Positions 7,968 to 16,990 of a DNA stretch of 64,000 nucleotides are shown in pieces; position 1 is the first letter of the stretch; every line of letters begins with the position of its first letter. Both the position numbers and the translations under genes were made by a program. Below the pieces are notes generated by a model. That model searched no databases. It had not been told where the DNA came from and saw nothing but the letters and a program-made list of their open reading frames with translations. Source of the DNA: Sedimentisphaera salicampi (GTDB lineage: Bacteria; Planctomycetota; Phycisphaerae; Sedimentisphaerales; Sedimentisphaeraceae); the NCBI RefSeq assembly GCF_002117005.1, contig NZ_CP021023.1, positions 1,488,001 through 1,552,000 of the forward strand, in the 5' to 3' direction.

Positions 7968-10136
7968 TTATTCCCCTACAAGCCAAGCCAGATTGAACGC
8001 ATAATACAAGCGGCTGTCGCTTAAATGAATCACCCCATCCGGCGTATGCGCAGCCGCCCAGTAGGCCTTGTTCTGTCCGTGGGCAGCGTCCAATGTTATC
8101 TGCTCGTTCCATGGGCCGGCGAAATATTTCTCCTCGCCTTCACGAACATCGCTGAGCACCCGCTTTACCGGCCACGTTTTGCCGTTATCCCAAGAAACTG
8201 CAGCGAACGTACCGTAAATGGTCGTCTCATTACCGTTGGCATCTTTGCCATTGATCCCGTCTGAGGCAATGCTGATCAAAACAATCGGCTTGCGTCCGAG
8301 CCCTTTGGGATCCAGCTCGCGGCAGGCATAATCCAATCTAATCAGCTCACATCGCTGAACAGTACCAATCCCTGGAAACTCAGATTTCTGATTAATGAAG
8401 GTTGAGCCGTGGTCTGTGGATACGCTCACAGGCATAGCGCCAAAGGTTTCGCCCTTATCTCGGGAGAACGCCAGAATCCTGCCGTCATCAAGCTCAATGC
8501 CGCTTGTATGAATCCCCGGAGGCCCGTTTCGACGTGTACTCACAAACCACGTATCGCCTCCGTCAAGGCTGATATTTGCGGTGGTTCTTGTTCCCTCATC
8601 AAACCCTCCATCGGTAAATGAAAGCAGAGTGCCGTCTTTCATTGTAAAGGCGTTGCCCTGAGGCTGATTGCCGTCATTATCCAGATGGAAAGAGTTTCTG
8701 CCCTTCTTGATTACCCTGGGCTCTGTCCATGTTGCTCCATTATCGGTACTCTTCCGAAAAGACATAGCCAGCTTAGACCAGCGTCCGTCGGTGCAGATGC
8801 CGTTGAGCAGATAGAGGGTGAAAGGCTCTTGGAAGCTGTTGTCTAATCGAACCTTATTATTCCACACCTGAGTTCCGTGCATATTGCGGTCTGCCTCTTT
8901 ATAAAACTCTGCAAGCTGCTCATCCCAAACCAGCTCCCCTGATTCCTGTCTGCGACCTCGCAGGGCAAGGGTTGTGAGTGCCTGGCTCTTTTCGCTCTCG
9001 CCAGTGAACCAAATCATAAGAAGATCACCGTTCTCCATCCACGTAAGGGTTGGGGAATGGTTGTGGGTGTAGAGCGGGATACTGAACTGCTCTGCGAGTT
9101 CGTCCGAGCCGTACTCCTCGTGCATATCGTATAAAGACTTCATCTCGAAATAGGGGTTGGGGGTGTCTGAATCCCAGTGATGCTTTTCCTGAGATACATC
9201 CTCAGCCCAACGCTTTACCGGCTGAGTGAGGGTGGGAGAAGGCAGAGAACGCCCCTCAGGCACGCGGACAAGCCTGAATCCCATCAAAAAATGGCTGTCT
9301 GTCCGGTTAGAGGAAGAGCGGTTTGCTGAACGAAGAGTCTGGATATGCACGTTATGACAGCCTCCGCGCACCGCCTTGGAAGAACCGCTCTTATAGCCGA
9401 CAGGGTCAACAGTATCTGAAGGGTCATAAGGGCCGTACCAGTCCAGCGTCAATTCCTGAACCCCGAGCATCATATCATATATACCCCAAGCGTTAGGGCC
9501 TTCCTGCCCCACCGTCAAATCTACATCCTCAGGGGTTGACCATGCGATATCGTCTGCGTTGCGGTTGCCGCGGGTAATCAGCCAGTCTGTTATGATTCGC
9601 TGCTTTTCGGCCAATTTACCAACCGGATTCATCTCGTAAATATCGCCCTCCCTGCCGTCGTTGTAAGGCGTACGAGTTCCTGCGCGGCAGGCATACTCCC
9701 ATTCGGCCTCTGTCGGCAGACGATAATCATACTCAGAATCCTTAGCCGAAAGCCATTCGCAGAAGGCTGACGCCTCATTCCAGCTCACGTAAACAACTGC
9801 TTCGTTATCTTTCTCGCTGAGCCCGTATGCCTTGCCCCGCATAGCAGCATGCCCCGGGTCATACATCTCGTATTGGGCGTTGGTAACCTCATACCTGCCG
9901 ATTTCGAAATCCTTTGTAATCCTAACCTTTCGTGCAGGGAGTTCATCCTGAATGAAAATCGCCCGCTCTGCGGTGATGCAGTCGGCGGATAAATCAGCTC
10001 CCATAACGAAACTGCCCGCCTTTACAGGTACAAATTCCAAGCCCATATCGTCGATACACGCCGTTTTTCCGGAAACGGCATTTGCGAGGATCAGGCACAA
10101 CAGCCAAGCTAAGATTTTTTTCGTCGTTCTGTCCAT
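7968..10136 (-). CDS. Secreted SUMF1-like + sialidase-like (Asp-box) fusion protein
   Basis: A 722-residue protein with a signal peptide, start ATG 10136 with GGAGA ~10 nt upstream (a TTG at 10160 is less likely). Residues ~30-300 form a formylglycine-generating-enzyme-like (SUMF1/DUF323) domain: YEVTNAQYE, YRLPTEAEWEYACRAGT, RGGCHN, and GFRLV. Residues ~340-720 are a BNR/sialidase propeller with Asp boxes (STDNGATW, SLDGGDTW, STDHGSTF, SWDNGKTW). The FGE active-site Cys pair is not present, so it is probably not a maturase; the module may be a structural or sugar-recognition unit. It is one of three such fusions in this cluster. An exo-glycosidase activity is plausible but unproven. Confidence 0.88.
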   Translation of the reverse strand: MDRTTKKILAWLLCLILANAVSGKTACIDDMGLEFVPVKAGSFVMGADLSADCITAERAIFIQDELPARKVRITKDFEIGRYEVTNAQYEMYDPGHAAMRGKAYGLSEKDNEAVVYVSWNEASAFCEWLSAKDSEYDYRLPTEAEWEYACRAGTRTPYNDGREGDIYEMNPVGKLAEKQRIITDWLITRGNRNADDIAWSTPEDVDLTVGQEGPNAWGIYDMMLGVQELTLDWYGPYDPSDTVDPVGYKSGSSKAVRGGCHNVHIQTLRSANRSSSNRTDSHFLMGFRLVRVPEGRSLPSPTLTQPVKRWAEDVSQEKHHWDSDTPNPYFEMKSLYDMHEEYGSDELAEQFSIPLYTHNHSPTLTWMENGDLLMIWFTGESEKSQALTTLALRGRRQESGELVWDEQLAEFYKEADRNMHGTQVWNNKVRLDNSFQEPFTLYLLNGICTDGRWSKLAMSFRKSTDNGATWTEPRVIKKGRNSFHLDNDGNQPQGNAFTMKDGTLLSFTDGGFDEGTRTTANISLDGGDTWFVSTRRNGPPGIHTSGIELDDGRILAFSRDKGETFGAMPVSVSTDHGSTFINQKSEFPGIGTVQRCELIRLDYACRELDPKGLGRKPIVLISIASDGINGKDANGNETTIYGTFAAVSWDNGKTWPVKRVLSDVREGEEKYFAGPWNEQITLDAAHGQNKAYWAAAHTPDGVIHLSDSRLYYAFNLAWLVGE

Positions 10137-10188
10137 AAGAATTGTTCTCCTAAATTTCAAATCATTTATCAGTTTTGTTCAATTATAT

Positions 10189-13100
10189 TCACAAACGTTT
10201 TAATTTTATCTCAATCTCTTTGAAACTGGCGATGTCCAGCCAGACAGTAAGATTATTGCCTTCTTTATTCCGCTGATGCCCCAAGCGATAATCTTTCCCT
10301 TCTTCCATCTTCTGATTATCAAGCCAAAGCTGCGCATTATCTGTGCCCCAGTTTTTCAAAACCAGCGCAGGATTAAATATAGGGCTTTCTTTCGAGCCCA
10401 AGAGTTTGCAGCAGAAATCAGATTCAGGCTTATCGCTTCGGCAATCAATGATGTATGCCCGCTGAGATGGGTCGTAGCCTTCGTTCTGATGCGCCCGGCC
10501 GGTACTCACGATCTCAAGCTTTGGGGCATTCAGCCAAGACCTGCCCAGCCGAGCAAGCTCATCAGAACTGCAGTTGGCCGCTCCAAACAACATACTCCAC
10601 GTATTACTCCACGTATTACTACCTTCCCGAATCTCGTGAGGCTGCCAAATTAAAGACGAAAACGCCCCATCCTCAAAGCCCGGCTGCTCGGGCGGATGAT
10701 GAAAAGCAAACTCACCCTTTTCCGGATCAGCTATAATAAATGGAGAGGCCTCGTTATTCACATTGAAAGCCTGCAAAAAGGCTCGCTCCGGAATGCTTTC
10801 AAAATCCTTCTGCCCTGCTGCCCATTTGAATTGTGCTGATTGTCCTTTCAGATTCGCCAGCATAAATGAGCCGTCTTGAAAATCAGACTCATCCTTTTGC
10901 GGGAGGTTTTGCAGTATGCCAGCCTGATAGACCCGCCTTCCGCTCAGCGACGAGCGGCAGTGGAAAACAACTTTTCGAGCACCTATCGAGTCGGGGTAAA
11001 AGGTATAATACTCATCCACCCAGTCTGACCAGCCCGTCAGCGGGTTTGCTTCAGTGAGCAGGGAATCTTCATCAACAGGCGCATGCCGCACATGTACTGC
11101 AACACGGGCATCACTGTCTTCAATAACTCTCGCCCGAGAATACAGGCAGCGCTTATCTAAAAGCGGCGAATAAAAACTCTCCGCAGGCTTCTGATTTAAG
11201 CCCTCCTGCATAAATGCATTGATATACCACAACCCTTCTTTCACTGAAAAGGCGGGCACAAAGCTGTTCTCTCGGCAGAAAATAAACCGGCTTGCGGAAT
11301 TATCGAAAAGGATTTCCACATCAGGCTCGCCGCTCACCGGCCAAGACATCTCATTTTGGCCTGAATCTATCTTTGTATAAAATGCGCCGAAATTTTTCCG
11401 TTTTGGGCAAGACCCAGGAGCCTCATTCTTCGCAGGTTCAATCTCAAACTGCACAGAGCTTCGAAATTCTTTCTCAACCCACACAACCAAATCGGTTCTG
11501 CCCGGGTGAGGCTCAAACCCAGTGCGAAGAACGCTTGAGCCGAGCTTTTTGCCGTTACAATGCACAACAGCTTCTTCTGCTCCCCAGCCTCGAATCAAAA
11601 AGGCCGGATTAAAAACAGGCCTGTCCTTGTTTGCGGCAAGCGTAAACTCAAGCGTAGAGGTCTGCGATTCTTTTAGCGATTGAATAATATACGCCCGCTG
11701 CTTGCGGCTGTATCCTTCGTTTTTGAAACCATCGCTCAATTGCCCAATCACTGGGGGATTATTCCAGCTCTTGGCAAGGGGCACAAGCCCCTCAACTCCC
11801 TGATTTGTCATACCGGTTAGCGTTACCGCTTCGAAGGTGTTTTCCGATGTCTGTTTAATAGCATCAGAATCCTCCAAAGACTGGCTCAGCGAAGAATGGC
11901 TCGGACGGTCTGGAATCTGAGTTCTGCGTCCGTCGTTTGGTATTTGAGCTGCAGGCCAATGATTCCACCACGGAAAATGCTGCCCCTCTACTATCGCATC
12001 CGGCGAGAACAGCTTTAGATTATTCTCCGGCGGGAAAATAATAAACGGCTTATAACAGCTCTTCAGGTTCACCAGTTGGATAACAGAGTCTTCAGGCTTT
12101 GAGACTTTTCTATCCGGCCGCTTCCTCCATGAATAAACGCAGCTTTCACCTTTCAAGTTTGCAAACACCATCGCATCCAGCTCGATATTATCCTCCGGAG
12201 CTGTCCCGGGCTGATTCAGCGCTATCGTCTCCTGCCATTCATGCCTTAGATGATCAGTCCAGAGCTTTTGATGCCGCGTTGCAGCGGCGTCGGGGTAGAT
12301 GTAGTAGTATTCATCTGCCCATTCACCAAACGACTGATCATTATCCTCCATACCGAATATATTGTATTTGATATCGCTTATGGCGTATCGCCAATGAACC
12401 ACCGCCCTTGCATCGCTGTTTGCAATAAGCCGCACGTGAGAGTAGCGGCATTGCTTATCGCTCATATGCTCCGAACAACCCCACGGGCTCTTATCCCCTC
12501 CAACGCGTTCAAGGCTTTGATCTGCCATCAATCTGCCGTTTTCGCTGCTCCATACAGCTCCGTAACCGGTTCCGTGCCAGAAAAGCATTTCAGCGGGATG
12601 CTTATCAAACGCCACAACAATATCAGCATAAGGGCCGATCGGCCAATGGGCGTCCCATTCGGGGCTGTAGGATAGGGTGGTGTAAAATGCGCCGAACTTG
12701 TTATTGCCGGAATTTGCGCCGGAAGGCATCTGGCGGTATTGCAGCGGCTGCTTCACATCAGGCTTTGAGCGGCTGTAATAAGCTTTTATTTGAGCCTCGG
12801 TTAAGTCATAATCGAAGATACGAACCTCATCAAGCAGGCCGTCAAAAACCATTCGGGATTTGAGCCGGTCGCTTGCTTCGCGTTCGCTTTGCACCGGAGA
12901 CATCCGGCAGTGATTCTGCCCAACCAGAAGATCGCCCCCGCCAGCAGAAAGCCTTCCGTCCGCAGCATTTTCAGCAGCTAATTTCCCATCAATATAAAGC
13001 TTCATTCCGCTTTGGGGGCTATATACTGCTGCAATATGAACCCATTTCAAAAGATCAACAGGCTGTTTTGTTGCGCAGCTTTGCTCTTCGCCGCCGAGAT

Positions 13101-13518
13101 TCAGCCGGAAACCAATCCTGCCCTCGTGATTTATGCCCAGAAATAATCGGCTTTGGCAGCCTTCATCATTAGAATCAGAGGCGGGAGCGGGCTTTTGGCT
13201 AACAATACCAGCCCAATTCCATGAATACGTCTGCGGAGCTATCCATGCATCAATTGTAAACGCATCAGCGAGCTTTGGGGCGTATTTGGCCTCGCAGAGA
13301 ATTTTCGTCGTTTGGCCGTCAAAAACTATGGCCTTTCCGTAAACGCCTTCTTCATAACGATAATACCCCTCTATGGGTTCCTGTCTGCCGGTGCAGGCGT
13401 CTTTAACATAGCCAGATGAGGATTCGAATTTGTACCAAAGACGCGGAGCGGCCCCTCCCTCGCACGGAAGCGTTAGAGGCAATATTTGAAACAATATGAG
13501 GATCAGAAAGCGATACAT
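10189..13518 (-). CDS. Large secreted LamG protein with a tandemly duplicated uncharacterised domain
   Basis: 1109 residues; start ATG 13518 (AGGA upstream; TTG 13521 also possible). A signal peptide (YRFLILILFQILPLTLPC) is followed by a LamG/concanavalin-like domain at ~25-260 ending GLLDEVRIFDYDLTEAQI. The rest is two copies of a ~410-residue unit: each has an opening FGAFYT, then YSHVRLI.NSDARAVVHWRYA (copy 1) or YSRARVIEDSDARVAVHVRHA (copy 2), a 'W.DEYY..YPD' block, QRAYII, and FNPAF.I..WG. I do not recognise the unit. Its aromatic/charged conservation suggests an enzyme, perhaps a polysaccharide-acting one, but this is inference. It sits between two SUMF1/sialidase-like genes. Confidence 0.85.
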   Translation of the reverse strand: MYRFLILILFQILPLTLPCEGGAAPRLWYKFESSSGYVKDACTGRQEPIEGYYRYEEGVYGKAIVFDGQTTKILCEAKYAPKLADAFTIDAWIAPQTYSWNWAGIVSQKPAPASDSNDEGCQSRLFLGINHEGRIGFRLNLGGEEQSCATKQPVDLLKWVHIAAVYSPQSGMKLYIDGKLAAENAADGRLSAGGGDLLVGQNHCRMSPVQSEREASDRLKSRMVFDGLLDEVRIFDYDLTEAQIKAYYSRSKPDVKQPLQYRQMPSGANSGNNKFGAFYTTLSYSPEWDAHWPIGPYADIVVAFDKHPAEMLFWHGTGYGAVWSSENGRLMADQSLERVGGDKSPWGCSEHMSDKQCRYSHVRLIANSDARAVVHWRYAISDIKYNIFGMEDNDQSFGEWADEYYYIYPDAAATRHQKLWTDHLRHEWQETIALNQPGTAPEDNIELDAMVFANLKGESCVYSWRKRPDRKVSKPEDSVIQLVNLKSCYKPFIIFPPENNLKLFSPDAIVEGQHFPWWNHWPAAQIPNDGRRTQIPDRPSHSSLSQSLEDSDAIKQTSENTFEAVTLTGMTNQGVEGLVPLAKSWNNPPVIGQLSDGFKNEGYSRKQRAYIIQSLKESQTSTLEFTLAANKDRPVFNPAFLIRGWGAEEAVVHCNGKKLGSSVLRTGFEPHPGRTDLVVWVEKEFRSSVQFEIEPAKNEAPGSCPKRKNFGAFYTKIDSGQNEMSWPVSGEPDVEILFDNSASRFIFCRENSFVPAFSVKEGLWYINAFMQEGLNQKPAESFYSPLLDKRCLYSRARVIEDSDARVAVHVRHAPVDEDSLLTEANPLTGWSDWVDEYYTFYPDSIGARKVVFHCRSSLSGRRVYQAGILQNLPQKDESDFQDGSFMLANLKGQSAQFKWAAGQKDFESIPERAFLQAFNVNNEASPFIIADPEKGEFAFHHPPEQPGFEDGAFSSLIWQPHEIREGSNTWSNTWSMLFGAANCSSDELARLGRSWLNAPKLEIVSTGRAHQNEGYDPSQRAYIIDCRSDKPESDFCCKLLGSKESPIFNPALVLKNWGTDNAQLWLDNQKMEEGKDYRLGHQRNKEGNNLTVWLDIASFKEIEIKLKRL

Positions 13519-13633
13519 CAATCCTGCCCTTTTAAGTTAATCCTATTTTCTCGTCTCATTTGCCGGCCAATCGTAAAATCATTAAGTCTGGTTAAAACAA
13601 ACGCATTAAAATCTAAGCGATTTATTGCTCTCT

Positions 13634-15697
13634 TTATTCTTCATCAATCACCATAGGCTCTCTGAGCCATGCTAGATTGAAGCGGTAATGCTGAGCGCTG
13701 GAAATAAGATGTATAACGCCGTCGGGCGTTTGTGTGGCAGCGAGGTAACCGCCGGGCTCGGCATGTCTTTGGTCCATAGTGAACTTGCCTGTCCAGCCTG
13801 CGCCGTAGATCTCGCGGGGCGGGTCGCCGGCGGTGATCAATTTCTTCACAGGCCAGCTCTTGCCCTCATCAAATGAAAGCGCAGCATACATCCCGCACAT
13901 ACAATGCTCATTACCTTCGGCGTCCTTCATAAGCATTCCCTTAAGGCAAGGCCAACCCTCCTCTTTGCTTTTGCGTGTATCAGTAAAGGAAACAAACAGA
14001 AGCGGGCCTTCATCCAACCGCATTAAAACCAACCTCTGCCCGCTGCTTATCGGGGGAAATTCGCTGGCCGAATACTTCCACGTTTTGCCCATATCCTCGG
14101 AGATGCTGCAGGGCATATATCCATTGATGTTGTTGCTTCGGCCAAATGCCATTAAGTTTCCATTACTCAGCTCTGCAACACCTGCGTGTATGCCGGCAAT
14201 GTTATAGCCGGTATTGCCCTGTTTATATTCCGGCTCCCTGCCATCCATCTGGGGTATTGCAGGGTCTGTCCATGTTTTCCCGTGATCTGTGCTGATATGC
14301 ACAGCAGTGCCGTCGCTGCCTCCCGAGCCGGCATCACAGGCCTGAACCATCACCCCGTCCGAGGTCATTATCGTACCGCTGATTACCTGATTTCTGAATC
14401 CGTGTTCGGGGCTGATTAGCCTCGGACGAGACCATGTGCTTCCGTTATCGGTACTGGTTCGCAGGGTTATGGCGAGATGACGCCAGTGATACGCCACATC
14501 CAGCCCGTTGAAATGATAGAGCGTTCCGTTTCCGTCGTTAAAAAGGGACGAACCTGTCATATTCCGATCCGGGGCCTTATAGAAAAGCGAGGCACGTTCC
14601 CACTGACTGCTTCCCGCCCTCAGGCGTGAGCTGAGGATTACCATATCGCGGTCCTTCTCGGATTTCGTCGAAAACCAGACTGCCAGCAAATCCCCGTTAT
14701 CGCACCAAGTAATGCTGGGGCAGTGATTGTGGCTGTAGAAGGGTTCTCCGTCGTTTTCAGCCGGCCTGCGCAGATACTGAATCGGCCCTTCGAAGTAGGG
14801 CTCGGTTTGATCAGGCCCGTTAGACCAGTCATAATCTTTCTGAGAATCCGTTTTCAAGCAGCGCGATTTCTCCGTCTGCGGGAGCGGTTCGCTGCCGGGA
14901 AACTCTGCCATCACAACGCGAAATCCGATCAGCCAGCTTGTGTCTTCGGGGAGCGTTCCCATGCGGTTTGCGGAGCGCAGATAATAAGGATCAGTGCTGT
15001 GGCTCCCGCCTCGTGTTACTTTCATAATCCCGCCTTCACGTCCAACCGGATCAATCTGCTTTTCTTCCGGATACTCCCCATACCAATCCCAGCACCATTC
15101 TTCCACATTTCCGTGCATATCATAAAGCCCCCATGGGTTTGCGGGAGTTTGCCCAACTTCAAGTCCAACGGGCTTATAAGTTCTCATATGCTGCTGGTTC
15201 TTATGATAAGCTTTCGGCAAACTGCTGCCTGTGGAAAAAGAGGTCTTTGTTCCAGCGCGGCAGGCATATTCCCATTCAGCCTCTGTGGGCAAACGATACG
15301 GCTTACCTTCCTTTTCGCTGAGCCATTCACAAAACTCGCCGGCCTGCTCCCAGCTTACAAATATCACAGCTTCATCATCTTCTGTAGAGAATCCTTTCTT
15401 CCCGCGCAGCTTCTTGTGGGATGGGTCAAACTGCTCATACTGAGCATTGGTTACCTCTGTGGCAGACATATAGAATGAAGATGAAATCTTCACCTTATGC
15501 ACGGGCAGCTCGTCCCAGCCGTAATCGCCCTTACCCTCGCCCATCATAAAAGAACCTTCCGGAATGGACACCATCTCCATTCCCAGAGAGTTTTCAAAAG
15601 CCTCGCCATTATCCTGCCCGGCAAAGCTCAGCGTAATTACCGCTAAGTAAGCTGTAATCAAAAACAGCAAGAAGGAAAATTGATTTGAAAACATCAT
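13634..15697 (-). CDS. Secreted SUMF1-like + sialidase-like (Asp-box) fusion protein
   Basis: A 687-residue paralogue of the 722-residue protein at 7968. Signal peptide MMFSNQFSFLLFLITAYLAV; SUMF1-like domain ~30-275 (NSLGMEMVSIPEGSFMMGEG, TEVTNAQYEQFDPSHKK, YRLPTEAEWEYACRAGT, HGNVEEWCWDWYG, RGGSHS, LIGFRVV); sialidase-like propeller ~310-680 with Asp boxes (STDNGSTW, STDHGKTW, SEDMGKTW, SFDEGKSW). AGGGG lies about 7 nt upstream of ATG 15697. FGE catalytic cysteines are missing after the RGGS strand. Likely periplasmic or surface exposed. Substrate unknown; the shared C-terminal ending 'TPDGVIHL.S...Y.FNLAWL' with the 722-residue protein shows common ancestry. Confidence 0.88.
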   Translation of the reverse strand: MMFSNQFSFLLFLITAYLAVITLSFAGQDNGEAFENSLGMEMVSIPEGSFMMGEGKGDYGWDELPVHKVKISSSFYMSATEVTNAQYEQFDPSHKKLRGKKGFSTEDDEAVIFVSWEQAGEFCEWLSEKEGKPYRLPTEAEWEYACRAGTKTSFSTGSSLPKAYHKNQQHMRTYKPVGLEVGQTPANPWGLYDMHGNVEEWCWDWYGEYPEEKQIDPVGREGGIMKVTRGGSHSTDPYYLRSANRMGTLPEDTSWLIGFRVVMAEFPGSEPLPQTEKSRCLKTDSQKDYDWSNGPDQTEPYFEGPIQYLRRPAENDGEPFYSHNHCPSITWCDNGDLLAVWFSTKSEKDRDMVILSSRLRAGSSQWERASLFYKAPDRNMTGSSLFNDGNGTLYHFNGLDVAYHWRHLAITLRTSTDNGSTWSRPRLISPEHGFRNQVISGTIMTSDGVMVQACDAGSGGSDGTAVHISTDHGKTWTDPAIPQMDGREPEYKQGNTGYNIAGIHAGVAELSNGNLMAFGRSNNINGYMPCSISEDMGKTWKYSASEFPPISSGQRLVLMRLDEGPLLFVSFTDTRKSKEEGWPCLKGMLMKDAEGNEHCMCGMYAALSFDEGKSWPVKKLITAGDPPREIYGAGWTGKFTMDQRHAEPGGYLAATQTPDGVIHLISSAQHYRFNLAWLREPMVIDEE

Positions 15698-15768
15698 CTT
15701 ATACCCCTGTAAAAAATTTTAATTAATGTTCAATAAAACATCACTTTTTCTCATTTTATTTAGGCAAA

Positions 15769-16866
15769 TTATTCGTCCGGCTGCTTTGCCCCGCTGCCTG
15801 CAGATTCAGGCAAACTTTTCTCAACCTCCGCGAGCACCTCACCGCTGAGCGGCCTCTTTGCTGTTATTTTTATTGTATCCCCTTTGATTTCGGCAAGGCA
15901 GTAATGCCCGTCTTTTTTTGTTCCGCCCTCGCCTGTATTAACATAGAGCACATCATCAACTGCCTGATCGGCATAGGTGTGCCAATGGCCCCCAAACACA
16001 ACCGCAACACCATACTTCACCGCAAGCGGGTGTATATTTCGTCTCGCCGAGGAATTGCCGCTGCCGGCAGAATAAGCGTTTTTATGATACACCAATATCC
16101 GCCAAGGCTTCTTGCAATTTTTAAGCCCCTCTTCAAGCCACTTCCTCTGCTTTCCGCTTAAGCTCTGCTCTGAATCAAGCACCCACACCTTCATTCGGCT
16201 GTAGGTGAATGAATAATAGCCCTTTCTTTGATAAGGATACGGCCAGTATTTCCGGAGAGAAGCCAGATTGTCGTTATTCCCCATGCAGCCCATTATTGGC
16301 AAAAGAGCCTGCAGCCGAGCTGTGTTATCATAATCCTGATTGAAAACTAATTCCTGCCATCCGCTGTATATGCCGTCTTCGATCCAGTCTCCTGTCATAA
16401 GGCAAAGCGTCTGAAAGCTGCCGTCTTTTTCTATTTCTTCCAAGATCCCGCTGCAAAGCCGGTCATAGTTCGCCGCAGACTTCTGGATATCTCCATGAAC
16501 GATGAACTTCAGGGACTTGTTTGTGTTCTCCTTCGGAGCGGTAAGAAAGCTTCCCTCTCGATGATTGTTCTGCCCGTAAACGGTGTAGTAATACTTTGCC
16601 CCCGGAGCAAGTTTAGAGATAGTATATTGATACTGATTATCTCCGTATGGATGCACCTTTGCTTTGCCTTCTGAAAAGGCTTTATCCCTGCCCCACTTCA
16701 GCGAGCAGGCAGCGGCTGATTCCATCTGCCAGCAAACCTTCATCCCTGAGGCATTCTCGGGAAGAATTAGATAAGGGCCTTTCTTGAATTCGATACTCAA
16801 CTGCTGCGCCTGCCCAAGCACAGGCAATAAGAGCAGAACTGTTATCGATAGAATTCTTTTAAGCAT
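15769..16866 (-). CDS. Secreted metallophosphoesterase with purple-acid-phosphatase-like N-terminal domain
   Basis: 365 residues from ATG 16866 (AGGAG 5 nt upstream); an in-frame upstream extension to 17109 overlaps the neighbouring gene and is rejected. Signal peptide MLKRILSITVLLLLPVLGQAQ. An Fn3-like domain (KGPYLILPENASGMKVCWQ..., LAPGAKYYYTVYG) is followed by the calcineurin-like fold with metal-binding blocks VHGDIQ, TGDWIEDG, GCMGNNDN, LVYHKN and GGHWHTY. This order is that of purple acid phosphatase-like phosphoesterases. It lies within the glycan cluster and may remove phosphate from a phosphorylated glycan or phosphonate-like ester, which is inference. Confidence 0.88.
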   Translation of the reverse strand: MLKRILSITVLLLLPVLGQAQQLSIEFKKGPYLILPENASGMKVCWQMESAAACSLKWGRDKAFSEGKAKVHPYGDNQYQYTISKLAPGAKYYYTVYGQNNHREGSFLTAPKENTNKSLKFIVHGDIQKSAANYDRLCSGILEEIEKDGSFQTLCLMTGDWIEDGIYSGWQELVFNQDYDNTARLQALLPIMGCMGNNDNLASLRKYWPYPYQRKGYYSFTYSRMKVWVLDSEQSLSGKQRKWLEEGLKNCKKPWRILVYHKNAYSAGSGNSSARRNIHPLAVKYGVAVVFGGHWHTYADQAVDDVLYVNTGEGGTKKDGHYCLAEIKGDTIKITAKRPLSGEVLAEVEKSLPESAGSGAKQPDE

Positions 16867-16932
16867 AATGCTCCTAAGCCGTATAAATCCAGAATCAGAC
16901 TGCCTCTTCCGGCGATTCCAAGAGGACAGTAA

Positions 16933-16972
16933 AGGCATCCATCCGCTGCTGATATTACAGCGGAGGATGCCT
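16933..16972. terminator. Strong hairpin between the PA14/sialidase-like gene and the phosphoesterase gene
   Basis: AGGCATCC-at-CCGCTG pairs with CAGCGG-a-GGATGCCT around a 9-nt loop. On the minus strand it sits just after the 16991 stop and is followed by only a weak T-run, so it may be an attenuator or mRNA-stabilising stem rather than a full terminator. Confidence 0.55.
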
Positions 16973-16990
16973 AAGGCTTTAGTTAATAGG

